Source: Chryseobacterium binzhouense (GTDB taxonomy: Bacteria; Bacteroidota; Bacteroidia; Flavobacteriales; Weeksellaceae). Taken from it: 64,000 nucleotides of DNA. Within the stretch, counting starts at the first letter, position 1. Each line of letters opens with the position of its first letter. Position numbers and translations under genes: made by a program. Under the pieces are notes generated by a model. The model was not told the origin of the DNA, searched no databases, and saw only the letters and a list, made by a program, of their open reading frames with translations. Below are positions 18,534-27,761 of the stretch, one piece after another. The stretch covers positions 248,001 through 312,000 of the forward strand of contig NZ_VKOG01000003.1 of NCBI RefSeq assembly GCF_007474545.1, given 5' to 3'.

Positions 18534-18590
18534 ATAAAAAAAACCGACTTGGGAATGACAAAAATAATATTGAATTTTTTTGTCTGGATT

Positions 18591-19631
18591 TTATTTGTAA
18601 ACCGATAATGAAAGTTTCATATTGACCGCATTTCCTTCGGATGGAGATTCTATAAAAGTCTGATACACATCACCAAATCTCATCTCGTCTTTCTTAGCCT
18701 GCTGAATGAGCTGCTGGATCGCTTTTATTCTTCCTTCATAAGATCCTTTATAATAAATCACATAATTTTGGGTTGGACTTACAGATCTGAAACTGAAGTT
18801 ATTGTCGGTGATTCCGATTTTTTTAGACAACGGGATGCCCAGAAAATAAGAAACCTCCTTATCTTTGAAATTGTCTGCATCTGTAATGAGAACAGGATAC
18901 CCTATTTCATCATTTTTCTTACCAAGATCCATCGTCACAAAGTTGTTGACTTTATTAAAATTCATGACGATGTTTTTATACAAAGCATCTTTTTTGTTTG
19001 AAGTACTGACATTGACACCCAGAATCATTTTTTCATCTTCTTTTTCCACCATCACACTGTCGTATTTGATGGTAGCAAGCATATTGTCTTTTTCAACTTT
19101 ATTGCTCAGAACATTCTTTAAGTTGAGCATACTTTTATCAATATTATCGGCAAATTTATCTTCTGTCCAAAAATTCTGAGCTCTTGACAAAAGCGGCAGT
19201 TTTGGAGTATGCACAAACCAGGTTATTTTTGTTTTTTCGGTGGAAATCGGAGTAAATTTAACATCTATCAATGTTGGATTTTCGTCTTCATCTTCAAAAA
19301 GCTGATACCTCAAAGTCTTATTAGGATTTGAATATCTGATAAACATTTCACCTCCGTCTTTACTTGTAGGATCATTGTAGCTTATTGCACTTCCCTGTCC
19401 CTCATAAGGGAGATAATAATCTATTACGATATTTTTTGAGCTTGCAAAAAAATTGTTCCAGCGGGTGAAATTCTGAAGATTATCAAACTGATTAAAAACT
19501 TTTTCCAATGGAAAATCAATTTCTTTTTCAATCGTAAATTTCTTGCTTTCATCCACAAAAAAATACATAGAAGCTGCATAAACTCCTATCAGCAAAGCTA
19601 TAATAACCGTTGTAATTTTGATAAAACGCAT
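18591..19631 (-). CDS. SRPBCC-fold protein with N-terminal membrane anchor
   Basis: From ATG 19631 the protein has 346 residues. Residues 5-25 form a single membrane helix, so the rest probably lies in the periplasm. Residues 35-170 look like a START/SRPBCC (polyketide cyclase) domain: E-K-E-I-D-F-P-L-E-K-V-F near the start, W-N-N-F as the usual R-W-x-x-W equivalent, and F-T-P-I-S-T-E-K-T-K-I-T-W. The C-terminal half resembles the GyrI-like/AraC effector-binding fold (Y-Y-K-G-S-Y-E-G-R, residues 284 on). The pairing of these two folds is known in Bacteroidota, but no ligand is known. An in-frame ATG 6 codons earlier (19649) would add residues before the helix and is less likely. Confidence 0.75.
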   Translation of the reverse strand: MRFIKITTVIIALLIGVYAASMYFFVDESKKFTIEKEIDFPLEKVFNQFDNLQNFTRWNNFFASSKNIVIDYYLPYEGQGSAISYNDPTSKDGGEMFIRYSNPNKTLRYQLFEDEDENPTLIDVKFTPISTEKTKITWFVHTPKLPLLSRAQNFWTEDKFADNIDKSMLNLKNVLSNKVEKDNMLATIKYDSVMVEKEDEKMILGVNVSTSNKKDALYKNIVMNFNKVNNFVTMDLGKKNDEIGYPVLITDADNFKDKEVSYFLGIPLSKKIGITDNNFSFRSVSPTQNYVIYYKGSYEGRIKAIQQLIQQAKKDEMRFGDVYQTFIESPSEGNAVNMKLSLSVYK

Positions 19632-19651
19632 CGCACAAAAGTAATACAAAT

Positions 19652-19680
19652 AAAAAAAGTGACCAATATATGATCACTCT
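19652..19680 (-). terminator. Terminator of the glgB-glgA-glgC operon
   Basis: Minus-strand hairpin: 8-base stem with one mismatch (19658-19665 with 19671-19678), followed by T7. It lies 130 bases after the glgC stop. Confidence 0.65.
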
Positions 19681-19809
19681 TGTTTTTATTTTTGTTGGGT
19701 GATAGAAATTTGATATTAGATGTTTAAGATCCGACTGTAAAATTTTTAATAATAAACTAAAATCATTATTTCTCACAGCACCCAGCCTTCAGCATTAAGC
19801 TTCCTGCCT

Positions 19810-21078
19810 TTATCCTATATGTGTTCCCGGAGTTAGTACCGCTCCTTTTTTCACAACAACAATTCCGTCCTGCACAGAATGCGTTCCATAATCACCATCC
19901 TGCAGGTGTTTTCCGCCAATGATTCTTACATTGTCACCAATATAGCAGTTTTTATCTAAAATTGCTTTTTCAATATAACAGTATTTTCCGATTCCCATAT
20001 TAGGAAGACCTTTCTTGTCGTTATTGATAATTTCCGTTGTATTCTGATAAAAATCGGCTCCCATGATGTACGAATTAACAATTGTACTTCCTTTATCAAT
20101 TCTTGTACGGTTTCCTATTACAGAATTTTCTATTTTATCTGCCAAAATTATACAGCCATCACCAAAAACCGCTTTACTTACGTAAGAACCATTTACCTTA
20201 GAAGGCGGAAGCATTCTGGCACGGGTAAAAATTGGCGAGGAAGAAAACAGATTAAACTGCGGAAAATCCTGACAAAGATCCAGATTGGCTTCGTAGAAAG
20301 ATTCAATGGTTCCGATGTCTGTCCAGTAACCTTCGTATTGGTAGCTCAAAGTTGTATATTTCCCTATAGAGCTCGGGATAATATCTTTTCCGAAATCATC
20401 ACCAGCTCCTTCTTCAAACATTTTCTTGAGAATGGATTTGGTGAAAATATAAATCCCCATCGAAGCAAGATATTCCTTACCCTGCATTCTGTTGTTTTCA
20501 GAAACTTCAGACTGAAGACCATTTAGTGAATCGAAGCCAGGCTTCTCTATAAATGAAGTGATATTCCCTTCATCATCAGATTTTAAAATTCCGAAGCCAG
20601 TTGCATCTTTAGCATTTACGGGAATCGTTGCAATCGTTACATCTCCTCCTTTTTCAATATGGAAATCCAGCATTTCTCTGAAATCCATCTGATATAACTG
20701 ATCTCCCGAAAGAATCAAAATATATTCATAATCGTACTTTTCCAAATGTTTCATAGACTGCCTTACGGCATCCGCAGTTCCCTGAAACCAGCTGTCGCTG
20801 TCAACATTCTGCTCAGCAGCCAGAATATCCACAAAACCTTTGCTGAAAATATCAAAATGATAAGAATTTTTGATATGTGAATTTAACGATGCCGAATTAA
20901 ACTGTGTCAATACAAGAATTTTATTTAATCCTGAATTTAAGCAGTTGGAAATTGGAATATCTACCAATCTGTATTTTCCCGCAATCGGCACAGCAGGTTT
21001 TGATCTCGTATACGTTAATGGAAAAAGTCTGGTTCCTCTCCCACCTCCTAAAACAATTGAAATAACATTTCGGTTCAT
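19810..21078 (-). CDS. glgC: Glucose-1-phosphate adenylyltransferase (ADP-glucose pyrophosphorylase)
   Basis: A 422-residue enzyme making ADP-glucose from ATP and glucose 1-phosphate, the committed step of glycogen synthesis. The nucleotidyl-transferase signature G-G-G-R-G-T-R-L-F-P-L-T begins at residue 12. S-K-P-A-V-P-I-A-G-K-Y-R-L-V-D follows, with the glucose-phosphate site including I-E-K-P and the W-F-Q-G-T-A-D-A loop. The C-terminal 130 residues are a left-handed beta helix, as in allosteric GlgC. It is the last gene of the glg operon, with a 58-base gap after the small coiled-coil gene. Confidence 0.96.
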   Translation of the reverse strand: MNRNVISIVLGGGRGTRLFPLTYTRSKPAVPIAGKYRLVDIPISNCLNSGLNKILVLTQFNSASLNSHIKNSYHFDIFSKGFVDILAAEQNVDSDSWFQGTADAVRQSMKHLEKYDYEYILILSGDQLYQMDFREMLDFHIEKGGDVTIATIPVNAKDATGFGILKSDDEGNITSFIEKPGFDSLNGLQSEVSENNRMQGKEYLASMGIYIFTKSILKKMFEEGAGDDFGKDIIPSSIGKYTTLSYQYEGYWTDIGTIESFYEANLDLCQDFPQFNLFSSSPIFTRARMLPPSKVNGSYVSKAVFGDGCIILADKIENSVIGNRTRIDKGSTIVNSYIMGADFYQNTTEIINNDKKGLPNMGIGKYCYIEKAILDKNCYIGDNVRIIGGKHLQDGDYGTHSVQDGIVVVKKGAVLTPGTHIG

Positions 21079-21136
21079 AAATTATTTGTGGTTTACTTCT
21101 AGATTTAAAATCTATTAAATGGTTTATTATTATTTA

Positions 21137-21541
21137 TTAGTTTTCCGGTAATTTTTTTGCTTCAAGCTTTTCTATTTCGTCCTCTGCTAGCTTTTTGCTT
21201 TTGTTAAGGCTTTCCAGCTTTTGTTCTTTCTTTTCTATTTGGTTCAGTATTTTTTTCTCTTTAGATTTTTCATACTGTATTTTCAGTTCTGATAATTCTG
21301 ACTGGACTTTGGCTGATTTCTCATTCAGGTTATCCAAATATTTATTGTAAAATTTCAACAGTTTTTCCGAAGCCATCAGTGGCTGTGAAGCCAAAAACCT
21401 GTTAAATCTTCTCTGTTCTTCATTAATTATCATCATACGGTTTTGATGCTGCATGGTGCGCATCATATTATTATGATTCTGAGCCATCAATCCTTTGGAT
21501 AAAAGTAAAAATGCAGTAACAGACAAAAGTCGGGAACTCAT
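21137..21541 (-). CDS. Small exported coiled-coil protein inside the glg operon
   Basis: A 134-residue protein not recognised as a named family. Residues 1-20 are a signal peptide ending at L-M-A-Q. Residues 22-45 are rich in His, Asn, Gln, Met and Arg, and residues 60-130 form a long, charged coiled coil (Lys/Glu/Leu). It lies 9 bases downstream of glgA and upstream of glgC, so it is co-transcribed with cytoplasmic glycogen genes although it seems to be exported. I cannot assign a function; cell-envelope scaffolding or chaperoning is possible by shape alone. Confidence 0.75.
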   Translation of the reverse strand: MSSRLLSVTAFLLLSKGLMAQNHNNMMRTMQHQNRMMIINEEQRRFNRFLASQPLMASEKLLKFYNKYLDNLNEKSAKVQSELSELKIQYEKSKEKKILNQIEKKEQKLESLNKSKKLAEDEIEKLEAKKLPEN

Positions 21542-21550
21542 TAATTTGTT

Positions 21551-22957
21551 TTAGTTTTTATATAAAGCTATATATTTTTCTGCTGATTTCTCCCATGCAA
21601 AATCAAATTTCATGTTAGAAATTACCAATTCATCCATTTTTGTTTTGTCTTTGTAAATCTGAAGACCTCTGCTCATCGCATGAACAATATCATCTACTCC
21701 CGGATAAGTGAAATTAAGCCCTGAACCTCCTGTAGAAATATCTTTTACCGTATCTCTCAAACCTCCTGTATAACTTACAACAGGAACGGTTCCGTATCTC
21801 ATGGCGTACATTTGATTGAGTCCGCAAGGTTCTACCCGTGAAGGCATCAACAAAAAATCTGCCGAAGCGTATATTTTATGGGAAAGATATTCTTTATAGC
21901 CAATATCTGATGCAAAATTAGAGTAAACGGAATCTAATTCTTTGAGCTGCTGTTCCAGATAAGGATTCCCAGAACCCAATACGATAATATTTAAACCTCC
22001 AAAAGTTTGCTTGATGCTTCGCCATATTACATCCGGAAGTAAATCTGCCCCTTTTTCGGTAGCAAACCTTCCGATAAATGCAAAAAGGGGAAGGTTAGGA
22101 TTAAGACCATATTCATTACAAAGTTTTTCTTTGTTTTTTCTTTTAATTTTAAGTGCATTTTTAATATTAAAATTAAAATCAATCATCGGATCACTCTGCG
22201 GATTCCAGACATCGGTATCAATCCCGTTGATAATCCCGAAAGCTTTTGAAAACTCTTCTCTTACAAGACTTTCTAATCCCCTGAAGCTTACAAAAAGCTC
22301 TTCAAGATAACCTTCAGAAACCGCCGTAAAAGCATGACAGCATTTAATCATGCTTGCTAAAGGACAAATTAAACCATTCCAGTCTAAAAGTCCCCATTTA
22401 TATTGATCAAAAGAAGGCATATACCTTGCCATTTCCCAACTCATCATTCCCTGATATTCTCCATTGTGAATGGTTCCGATAGTTTTTACCCCCTTCAGAA
22501 AATCGAACTCGCGACAGTTTTCTATCATAAACGGAACCAGACCTGTGTGATAATCATGACAATGCAATACATCGGGACGAATTTTCATAGCAGAAAGCCA
22601 ATGCAGAATTCCATGCTGAAAAGCCAGAAACTGAAAATTTTCATCTTGATAACCGTATGGATTTTCACGGTCAAGCAATCCCGGGACCTTCACCATATAC
22701 AGTTCAAATCCTAAAACATTTGTACGCTCTTTCAAGACCTGAACCTGCAGCATATTAGGTCCCTGGTGAATGAATCCGTCAAAAACAGTTTCAAAATCAT
22801 AATCATAAACAAAATGTTTGTTATACCAAGGCATTACCACCTTTGCATCAATATCTTTTATTTTGTTCTGATATTTTGGAAGTGCTCCTACAACGTCTGC
22901 AAGTCCACCCACTTTAGCAACAGGATAACATTCTGTGCTGAGATGAAATATTGTCAT
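21551..22957 (-). CDS. glgA: Glycogen synthase (ADP-glucose type)
   Basis: A 468-residue GT5 glycosyltransferase extending alpha-1,4-glucan chains from ADP-glucose. The K-V-G-G-L-A-D-V-V motif starts at residue 15, with the ADP-glucose-binding Lys. T-I-H-N-G-E-Y-Q-G, N-G-I-D-T-D-V-W-N-P, F-I-G-R-F-A-T-E-K-G and the P-S-R-V-E-P-C-G-L-N-Q motif are all present. The gene starts only 2 bases after the glgB stop, indicating one operon and probable translational coupling. Confidence 0.96.
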   Translation of the reverse strand: MTIFHLSTECYPVAKVGGLADVVGALPKYQNKIKDIDAKVVMPWYNKHFVYDYDFETVFDGFIHQGPNMLQVQVLKERTNVLGFELYMVKVPGLLDRENPYGYQDENFQFLAFQHGILHWLSAMKIRPDVLHCHDYHTGLVPFMIENCREFDFLKGVKTIGTIHNGEYQGMMSWEMARYMPSFDQYKWGLLDWNGLICPLASMIKCCHAFTAVSEGYLEELFVSFRGLESLVREEFSKAFGIINGIDTDVWNPQSDPMIDFNFNIKNALKIKRKNKEKLCNEYGLNPNLPLFAFIGRFATEKGADLLPDVIWRSIKQTFGGLNIIVLGSGNPYLEQQLKELDSVYSNFASDIGYKEYLSHKIYASADFLLMPSRVEPCGLNQMYAMRYGTVPVVSYTGGLRDTVKDISTGGSGLNFTYPGVDDIVHAMSRGLQIYKDKTKMDELVISNMKFDFAWEKSAEKYIALYKN

Positions 22958-22959
22958 TT

Positions 22960-24909
22960 TTATTTTTTATGCTGTTTAATTCTGTTTAATTTATACTTTT
23001 TATCTTTTTTCTGTTTCAAAACAATTCCTGCCAAAGGCGGAAGGTTAATAGATATTGATTGATTTCTATTCATCCAGAGTTCATGATTCTCCCTAAAAAT
23101 ATGGGCATCTACACCGCTGCCGCCATATTTTTTGTCATCAGAATTCAGAATCACCTCCCACGATGTTCCGCTATTAACTCCGATAGTATAATCTAAAACC
23201 AGCGGGGTGAGGTTAAGAACAATCATCAAAACATCATCCCTTTTTTTTCCCTTTCTTAAATAAATAAAAACAGAACGATCCGTATCGTCTGCTTCTATCC
23301 ACTCAAAACCATCGGTTTTAAACTGATTTTCAAACAAAGCAGTTTCATTTCGATACAAATGGTTGATATCTTTCACCAATGTCTGCAGACCTTTATGAAC
23401 AGGATATTCCAGTAAATGCCAATCCAGACTTTGTTTAAAATTCCATTCGCTGGTCTGCCCAAATTCATCGCCCATAAATAGAAGCTTAGCTCCCGGATGC
23501 GTAAACATGTATACATACAAAGCGCGAAGATTGGCAAATTTCTGCCATTCATCACCTTTCATTTTGTAAATCAGACTCGCTTTTCCGTGCACTACCTCAT
23601 CATGAGAAAGAGGAATCATGTAATTTTCGTTATACATGTACATAGACGAAAAAGTAAGCTTATGATGGTGGTGTTTTCTGTTGATGGGATCTTCTTTAAA
23701 ATAAAAAAGTGTATCGTGCATCCAGCCCATCATCCATTTCATGCCAAAACCGACTCCGCCATCATGAACAGGTTTTGTAAGCAGCGGAAAATCTGAACTT
23801 TCTTCTGCAATAGTCATGATATTATTCCCAAACTCTTTATAAACAGCAGTATTGAATTCCTGCAGGAAAGTTTTAGCTTCAAGATTCACATTTCCTCCAA
23901 AAATATTGGGCTCCCATTCTCCTTCATTTCGAGAATAATCCAGATGCAGCATAGAAGTTACAGCATCTACACGGAGTCCGTCTGCATGATAACGATCCAG
24001 CCAGAAAACCGCATTAGAAATAAGAAAAGATTTTACCTCATTTCGTCCGTAATTAAAAATATATGATTTCCAGTCGGGATGAAAGCCCTTTCTTGGATCT
24101 TCATGCTCATAAAGGTAAGAACCGTCGAATCTGTGCAAACCATTGGCATCGCCCGGAAAATGTGAAGGCACCCAATCTAAGATTACTCCAATATCATTTC
24201 TGTGAAGCTCATCAATTAAAAACATTAAATCCTGTGGAGAACCAAACCGTGAAGTGGCAGCGAAAAAACCCGTAATCTGATATCCCCAACTCGGATCATA
24301 AGGATATTCCATCACCGGCATAAACTCAACATGAGTAAAACCCATTTCTTTAATATACGGAACAAGTTTTGAAGCAATATCCCGGTAGTTAAGAAATTTT
24401 TCCGGATTATCTTCGTTTCTAAGCCACGAACCCAGATGCATTTCGTAAACAGAAATTGGCGACTCCATACTGTTTTTTTTCCAGCGTTTTTCCATCCATT
24501 CAGCGTCATTCCATTCATACCAATTGGTAGAAACCATAGAAGCTGCCTGTAGGTTCTGCTCCCAGCTCAGTGCATAAGGATCACTTTTTTCTAATATTTT
24601 CCCCTGATGTTCTATCGCATATTTGTACAGCGTTCCCCATGTTAGCGCAGGAATAAAACCTTCCCAAATACCAGATTCGTCCCATCTCGGGAACAGAATA
24701 TGCTCACGGTGATTCCAGTTATTAAAATTGCCTACAACAGAAACTTTTTTAGCATTCGGAGCCCAAACTGAAAAATAAACTCCTTTTACACCTTCTCTTT
24801 CTACCGAGTGCGACCCGAATTTTTCGTAGAGTTTATAATGTTTACCTTCTTTAAAGAGATAAATATCCTGATCTGTAAAAAGGGTAAAAGGTTTAACAAA
24901 ATTCATCAT
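22960..24909 (-). CDS. glgB: 1,4-alpha-glucan branching enzyme
   Basis: A 649-residue GH13 enzyme that makes the alpha-1,6 branches of glycogen. The N-terminal CBM48 domain holds V-V-G-N-F-N-N-W-N near residues 58-66. Catalytic residues are visible: nucleophile Asp315 in R-V-D-A-V, acid/base Glu369 in I-A-E-E-S, and the H-D-E-V transition-state motif. The length matches the short bacterial GlgB without a second N-terminal domain. It is first in glgB-glgA-orf-glgC. A second ATG is the next codon, so the start could be 24906. The gene is divergent from the esterase at 25076. Confidence 0.96.
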   Translation of the reverse strand: MMNFVKPFTLFTDQDIYLFKEGKHYKLYEKFGSHSVEREGVKGVYFSVWAPNAKKVSVVGNFNNWNHREHILFPRWDESGIWEGFIPALTWGTLYKYAIEHQGKILEKSDPYALSWEQNLQAASMVSTNWYEWNDAEWMEKRWKKNSMESPISVYEMHLGSWLRNEDNPEKFLNYRDIASKLVPYIKEMGFTHVEFMPVMEYPYDPSWGYQITGFFAATSRFGSPQDLMFLIDELHRNDIGVILDWVPSHFPGDANGLHRFDGSYLYEHEDPRKGFHPDWKSYIFNYGRNEVKSFLISNAVFWLDRYHADGLRVDAVTSMLHLDYSRNEGEWEPNIFGGNVNLEAKTFLQEFNTAVYKEFGNNIMTIAEESSDFPLLTKPVHDGGVGFGMKWMMGWMHDTLFYFKEDPINRKHHHHKLTFSSMYMYNENYMIPLSHDEVVHGKASLIYKMKGDEWQKFANLRALYVYMFTHPGAKLLFMGDEFGQTSEWNFKQSLDWHLLEYPVHKGLQTLVKDINHLYRNETALFENQFKTDGFEWIEADDTDRSVFIYLRKGKKRDDVLMIVLNLTPLVLDYTIGVNSGTSWEVILNSDDKKYGGSGVDAHIFRENHELWMNRNQSISINLPPLAGIVLKQKKDKKYKLNRIKQHKK

Positions 24910-24965
24910 AATTGGTTTTTACATTCTGCACAACATCATATCTTCCAAAATCATGCGATAACAAT

Positions 24966-24973
24966 CAAATATA
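24966..24973 (-). promoter_or_regulatory. -7 promoter box (TATATTTG) of the glg operon
   Basis: Perfect TAnnTTTG on the minus strand, 56 bases before the glgB start, in the divergent 166-base intergenic region. No clear -33 motif. Confidence 0.45.
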
Positions 24974-25075
24974 TACAAAATTTTAGTTTTACCCATGTGT
25001 TTTTAAGTCAATTTTAAAAGCATTTATTTAAAAAAAATTTATACTTTTATAAGTTTATAACAGATAAAACACGAG

Positions 25076-26197
25076 ATGAAGTTTATACTCACAACTGCTG
25101 AAAATGATGCAAGACCTGTTTTCATAACCGGAAATTTCAACAACTGGAATCCCAAAGATTATGATTATCAGCTGAAAAAAACGGAAGACAACACTTTCTG
25201 TATTGAAATAGATAATGAAAGACTCCCTGAAATTATTGATTATAAATTTACCAAAGGAGGATGGGAAAATGTGGAACTGGACAAATACGGAAACATCACA
25301 ACAAACAGAAAAGTAAACAAAACAGACAATGAAACTACAGATTTTGTAGAAAAATGGAGGCTCAACTGGGGACCTTTTAAAGATGAGTTTTTTCCTATTG
25401 TTGAAGTTATTTCTGAAGAATTTTATATTCCGCAACTGGATCGATACCGTAAAGTCTGGGCGCTTTTACCATATGATTATTATGTATCAGAAAAAAAATA
25501 TCCAGTTCTATACCTTCAGGATGCTCAAAATTTGTTTAATGAAGGCAGCCCTTACGGAAATTGGGAAATTGACAAAAAACTTTCCATTCTCTCTGAATAC
25601 GGAAGAGGTGATCTCATCGTAATTGCCGTAGAACATGGCAGCGAAGACCGTATAAAAGAATATATTTTTGACAATGACCATGTTGCCAATGGTTCTGAAG
25701 GAAAGAAATACATCCGGTTTATTACCGACACGTTGAAACCTTTTGTAGATCAGCATTACCGCACAAAAAAAGATCGTGACAATACAGGAATCGGCGGAAG
25801 TTCTTTAGGTGGACTTATCAGTATTTACAGCGGATTTCTTTATCCTGAAGTTTACTCTAAACTGCTGATTTTCTCACCTTCGCTTTGGGTAGAGCCTAAT
25901 AATAATTTCCCGATGATGAATTTCAGAACTCCCTACAAGACAAAAATTTATCTTTATGGAGGTGAGCAGGAAGGATCGAAAATGGTAAAAAGAATCAAAA
26001 TCTTTGAAAATTATCTTAAAAAATGGGAAGAAAAAAATCTTTTTGATTTTGAATTTAAAACAAGCATCAATCCCGATGGTTCACACAGCGAATTTTTCTG
26101 GTCACAGGAGTTTCCGAGAGCCGTAGAATGGCTTTTCTATAATAATACAGAAAATCCTGTAGAAGTAAAACCTCATCAGCAAGAAATACTAAAATAA
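25076..26197 (+). CDS. CBM48-like domain fused to an esterase (Fes/EsD-type alpha/beta hydrolase)
   Basis: A 373-residue protein with two parts. Residues 1-60 look like a carbohydrate-binding/isoamylase N-terminal module (F-I-T-G-N-F-N-N-W-N at 17-25 is nearly identical to GlgB's module). Residues 105-355 are an esterase-D/enterochelin-esterase type alpha/beta hydrolase with nucleophile Ser243 in G-S-S-L-G and a probable His near D-G-S-H-S-E at the C-terminal end. There is no signal peptide, so it acts in the cytoplasm. It is divergent from glgB and precedes the aminopeptidase gene by 7 bases. A role in deacylating glycogen-linked or peptide-ligase products is possible, but the substrate is unknown. 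Confidence 0.85.
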   Translation: MKFILTTAENDARPVFITGNFNNWNPKDYDYQLKKTEDNTFCIEIDNERLPEIIDYKFTKGGWENVELDKYGNITTNRKVNKTDNETTDFVEKWRLNWGPFKDEFFPIVEVISEEFYIPQLDRYRKVWALLPYDYYVSEKKYPVLYLQDAQNLFNEGSPYGNWEIDKKLSILSEYGRGDLIVIAVEHGSEDRIKEYIFDNDHVANGSEGKKYIRFITDTLKPFVDQHYRTKKDRDNTGIGGSSLGGLISIYSGFLYPEVYSKLLIFSPSLWVEPNNNFPMMNFRTPYKTKIYLYGGEQEGSKMVKRIKIFENYLKKWEEKNLFDFEFKTSINPDGSHSEFFWSQEFPRAVEWLFYNNTENPVEVKPHQQEILK

Positions 26198-26204
26198 CTA
26201 AAAA

Positions 26205-27620
26205 ATGAAATTATACAATAAGATAAACAAGCATTACAATCAGATATTCCAGCTTTTTACTGAAGAATCATGGAGCAGTAATTCAAAAAAATACAATAAT
26301 AATACAGCACTTTTTTTTTCGGGGAAAAAAAATGAAATTTTCGTCCAAACCAGTAAAGACAGTGTTACTTACTTCATTGGATTAGGAAAGGAGGATCTTA
26401 AAAATTTTGAGTTTCAGCAAGCAGGCTTGAAGTTTTCTCAATCACAAAAAAATAATATTCAACCTGTTTCCACACTTTTGTGCGCAGATTTCATTTCAGA
26501 AAAACAGGCTGCAGAATTCATCAAAGGACTTTATTTAGGAACTTATTCCTTTCCTTTTCAAAAAACCCATCCCGTTTGGAACGACTCTTTTGAGTTGCAT
26601 TTCGGAAACTTGAGTCAGAAAAAACTAGATAAAATTTCAGAAAAAACACTTGCAATCTGTGAAGGTCAGTTTGCTTGTCAGGACTGGCTCAACAAACCTG
26701 CTAATTTTAAAAAGCCTGAAGCACTTAGCGATTATCTAAAAAATATAGCAGCAAAAAATAACCTGAAATATACCGTATTCAATAGAAAAAAATGTAAAGA
26801 ACTTGGTCTAGGAGCTTTTTTGGCCGTAAATCAGGGAAGTGCTTATGATGCCGCCTTTACTATTCTGGAATACAAATCTTCAGAAAAAAATGCAAAAACT
26901 TTCGGGCTGGTTGGGAAATGTGTATTATTTGACACGGGAGGAATCTCTATTAAACCTTCTGACAATATGCATTACATGAAATCCGATATGGGCGGCGCAA
27001 CAGCCGTAATAGGAGCATTGATCTACGCTTCAAAAATGCAGCTTCCCGTCAATATTACAGCTATTTTACCGATCACCGATAATGCGGTTTCAGAAAACTC
27101 ATATCTTCCAAGTGATGTAATTACCGCTTACAACGGTAAAACAATTGAAGTCCTTAACACCGATGCAGAAGGCAGAATGACATTAGCAGACGGATTGTCA
27201 TATATGGTTAAAAATTACAAAACTGATGTTCTGATTGATTTGGCAACGCTTACCGGAAGTTCCGTAAGAATGTTTGGCGATACTTGTGGCGCAATGTTTT
27301 CTAATAATGATGACCTAAAAAGCCTTCTGATCAAAAGTGGAGATAAAACCAACCAAAGACTTTGGAATCTGCCGCTTTGGGATATTTGGATGGATGATTT
27401 CAAATCAGATGTTGCAGATTTTAAAAATATTTCAATGAAACCTATCGGAGATTGTATTGTCGCAGCAAAATTTTTAGAGCAATTTATAGAAAATCATCCC
27501 AACTGGGCGCATCTTGACATCGCCGGAGTTGCTTTCGGAAATGTAGGATATGCAAAAGAAAAGGCTGCAACAGGCTACGGAGTGCAATTATTAGCCGATT
27601 TAATTGAAAATTATCATTAA
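26205..27620 (+). CDS. M17 family leucyl aminopeptidase
   Basis: A 471-residue cytosolic aminopeptidase. All expected two-metal and catalytic residues are present with canonical spacing: Lys238, Asp243, Lys250, Asp261, Asp320, Glu322 and Arg324; the signature is N-T-D-A-E-G-R-M, with Met instead of the usual Leu. The N-terminal domain is poorly conserved, as normal for the family. It removes N-terminal residues from small peptides, including some dipeptides. Being 7 bases after the CBM-esterase and next to peptide-ligase genes, it could trim or recycle the cluster's product, but a general peptide-turnover role is equally compatible. Confidence 0.93.
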   Translation: MKLYNKINKHYNQIFQLFTEESWSSNSKKYNNNTALFFSGKKNEIFVQTSKDSVTYFIGLGKEDLKNFEFQQAGLKFSQSQKNNIQPVSTLLCADFISEKQAAEFIKGLYLGTYSFPFQKTHPVWNDSFELHFGNLSQKKLDKISEKTLAICEGQFACQDWLNKPANFKKPEALSDYLKNIAAKNNLKYTVFNRKKCKELGLGAFLAVNQGSAYDAAFTILEYKSSEKNAKTFGLVGKCVLFDTGGISIKPSDNMHYMKSDMGGATAVIGALIYASKMQLPVNITAILPITDNAVSENSYLPSDVITAYNGKTIEVLNTDAEGRMTLADGLSYMVKNYKTDVLIDLATLTGSSVRMFGDTCGAMFSNNDDLKSLLIKSGDKTNQRLWNLPLWDIWMDDFKSDVADFKNISMKPIGDCIVAAKFLEQFIENHPNWAHLDIAGVAFGNVGYAKEKAATGYGVQLLADLIENYH

Positions 27621-27761
27621 AAATTAGTTTTTTTCAAAATTTCTCTGTATAATTGATTAGTAAATTTTCAAAAGCTCAGTGATTATTAAAATTTAGTATT
27701 AAATAATCAATAAATAAAAGCTTTTATTTTTTAAAATTTAACAAAATTTAAAAATCACTAT

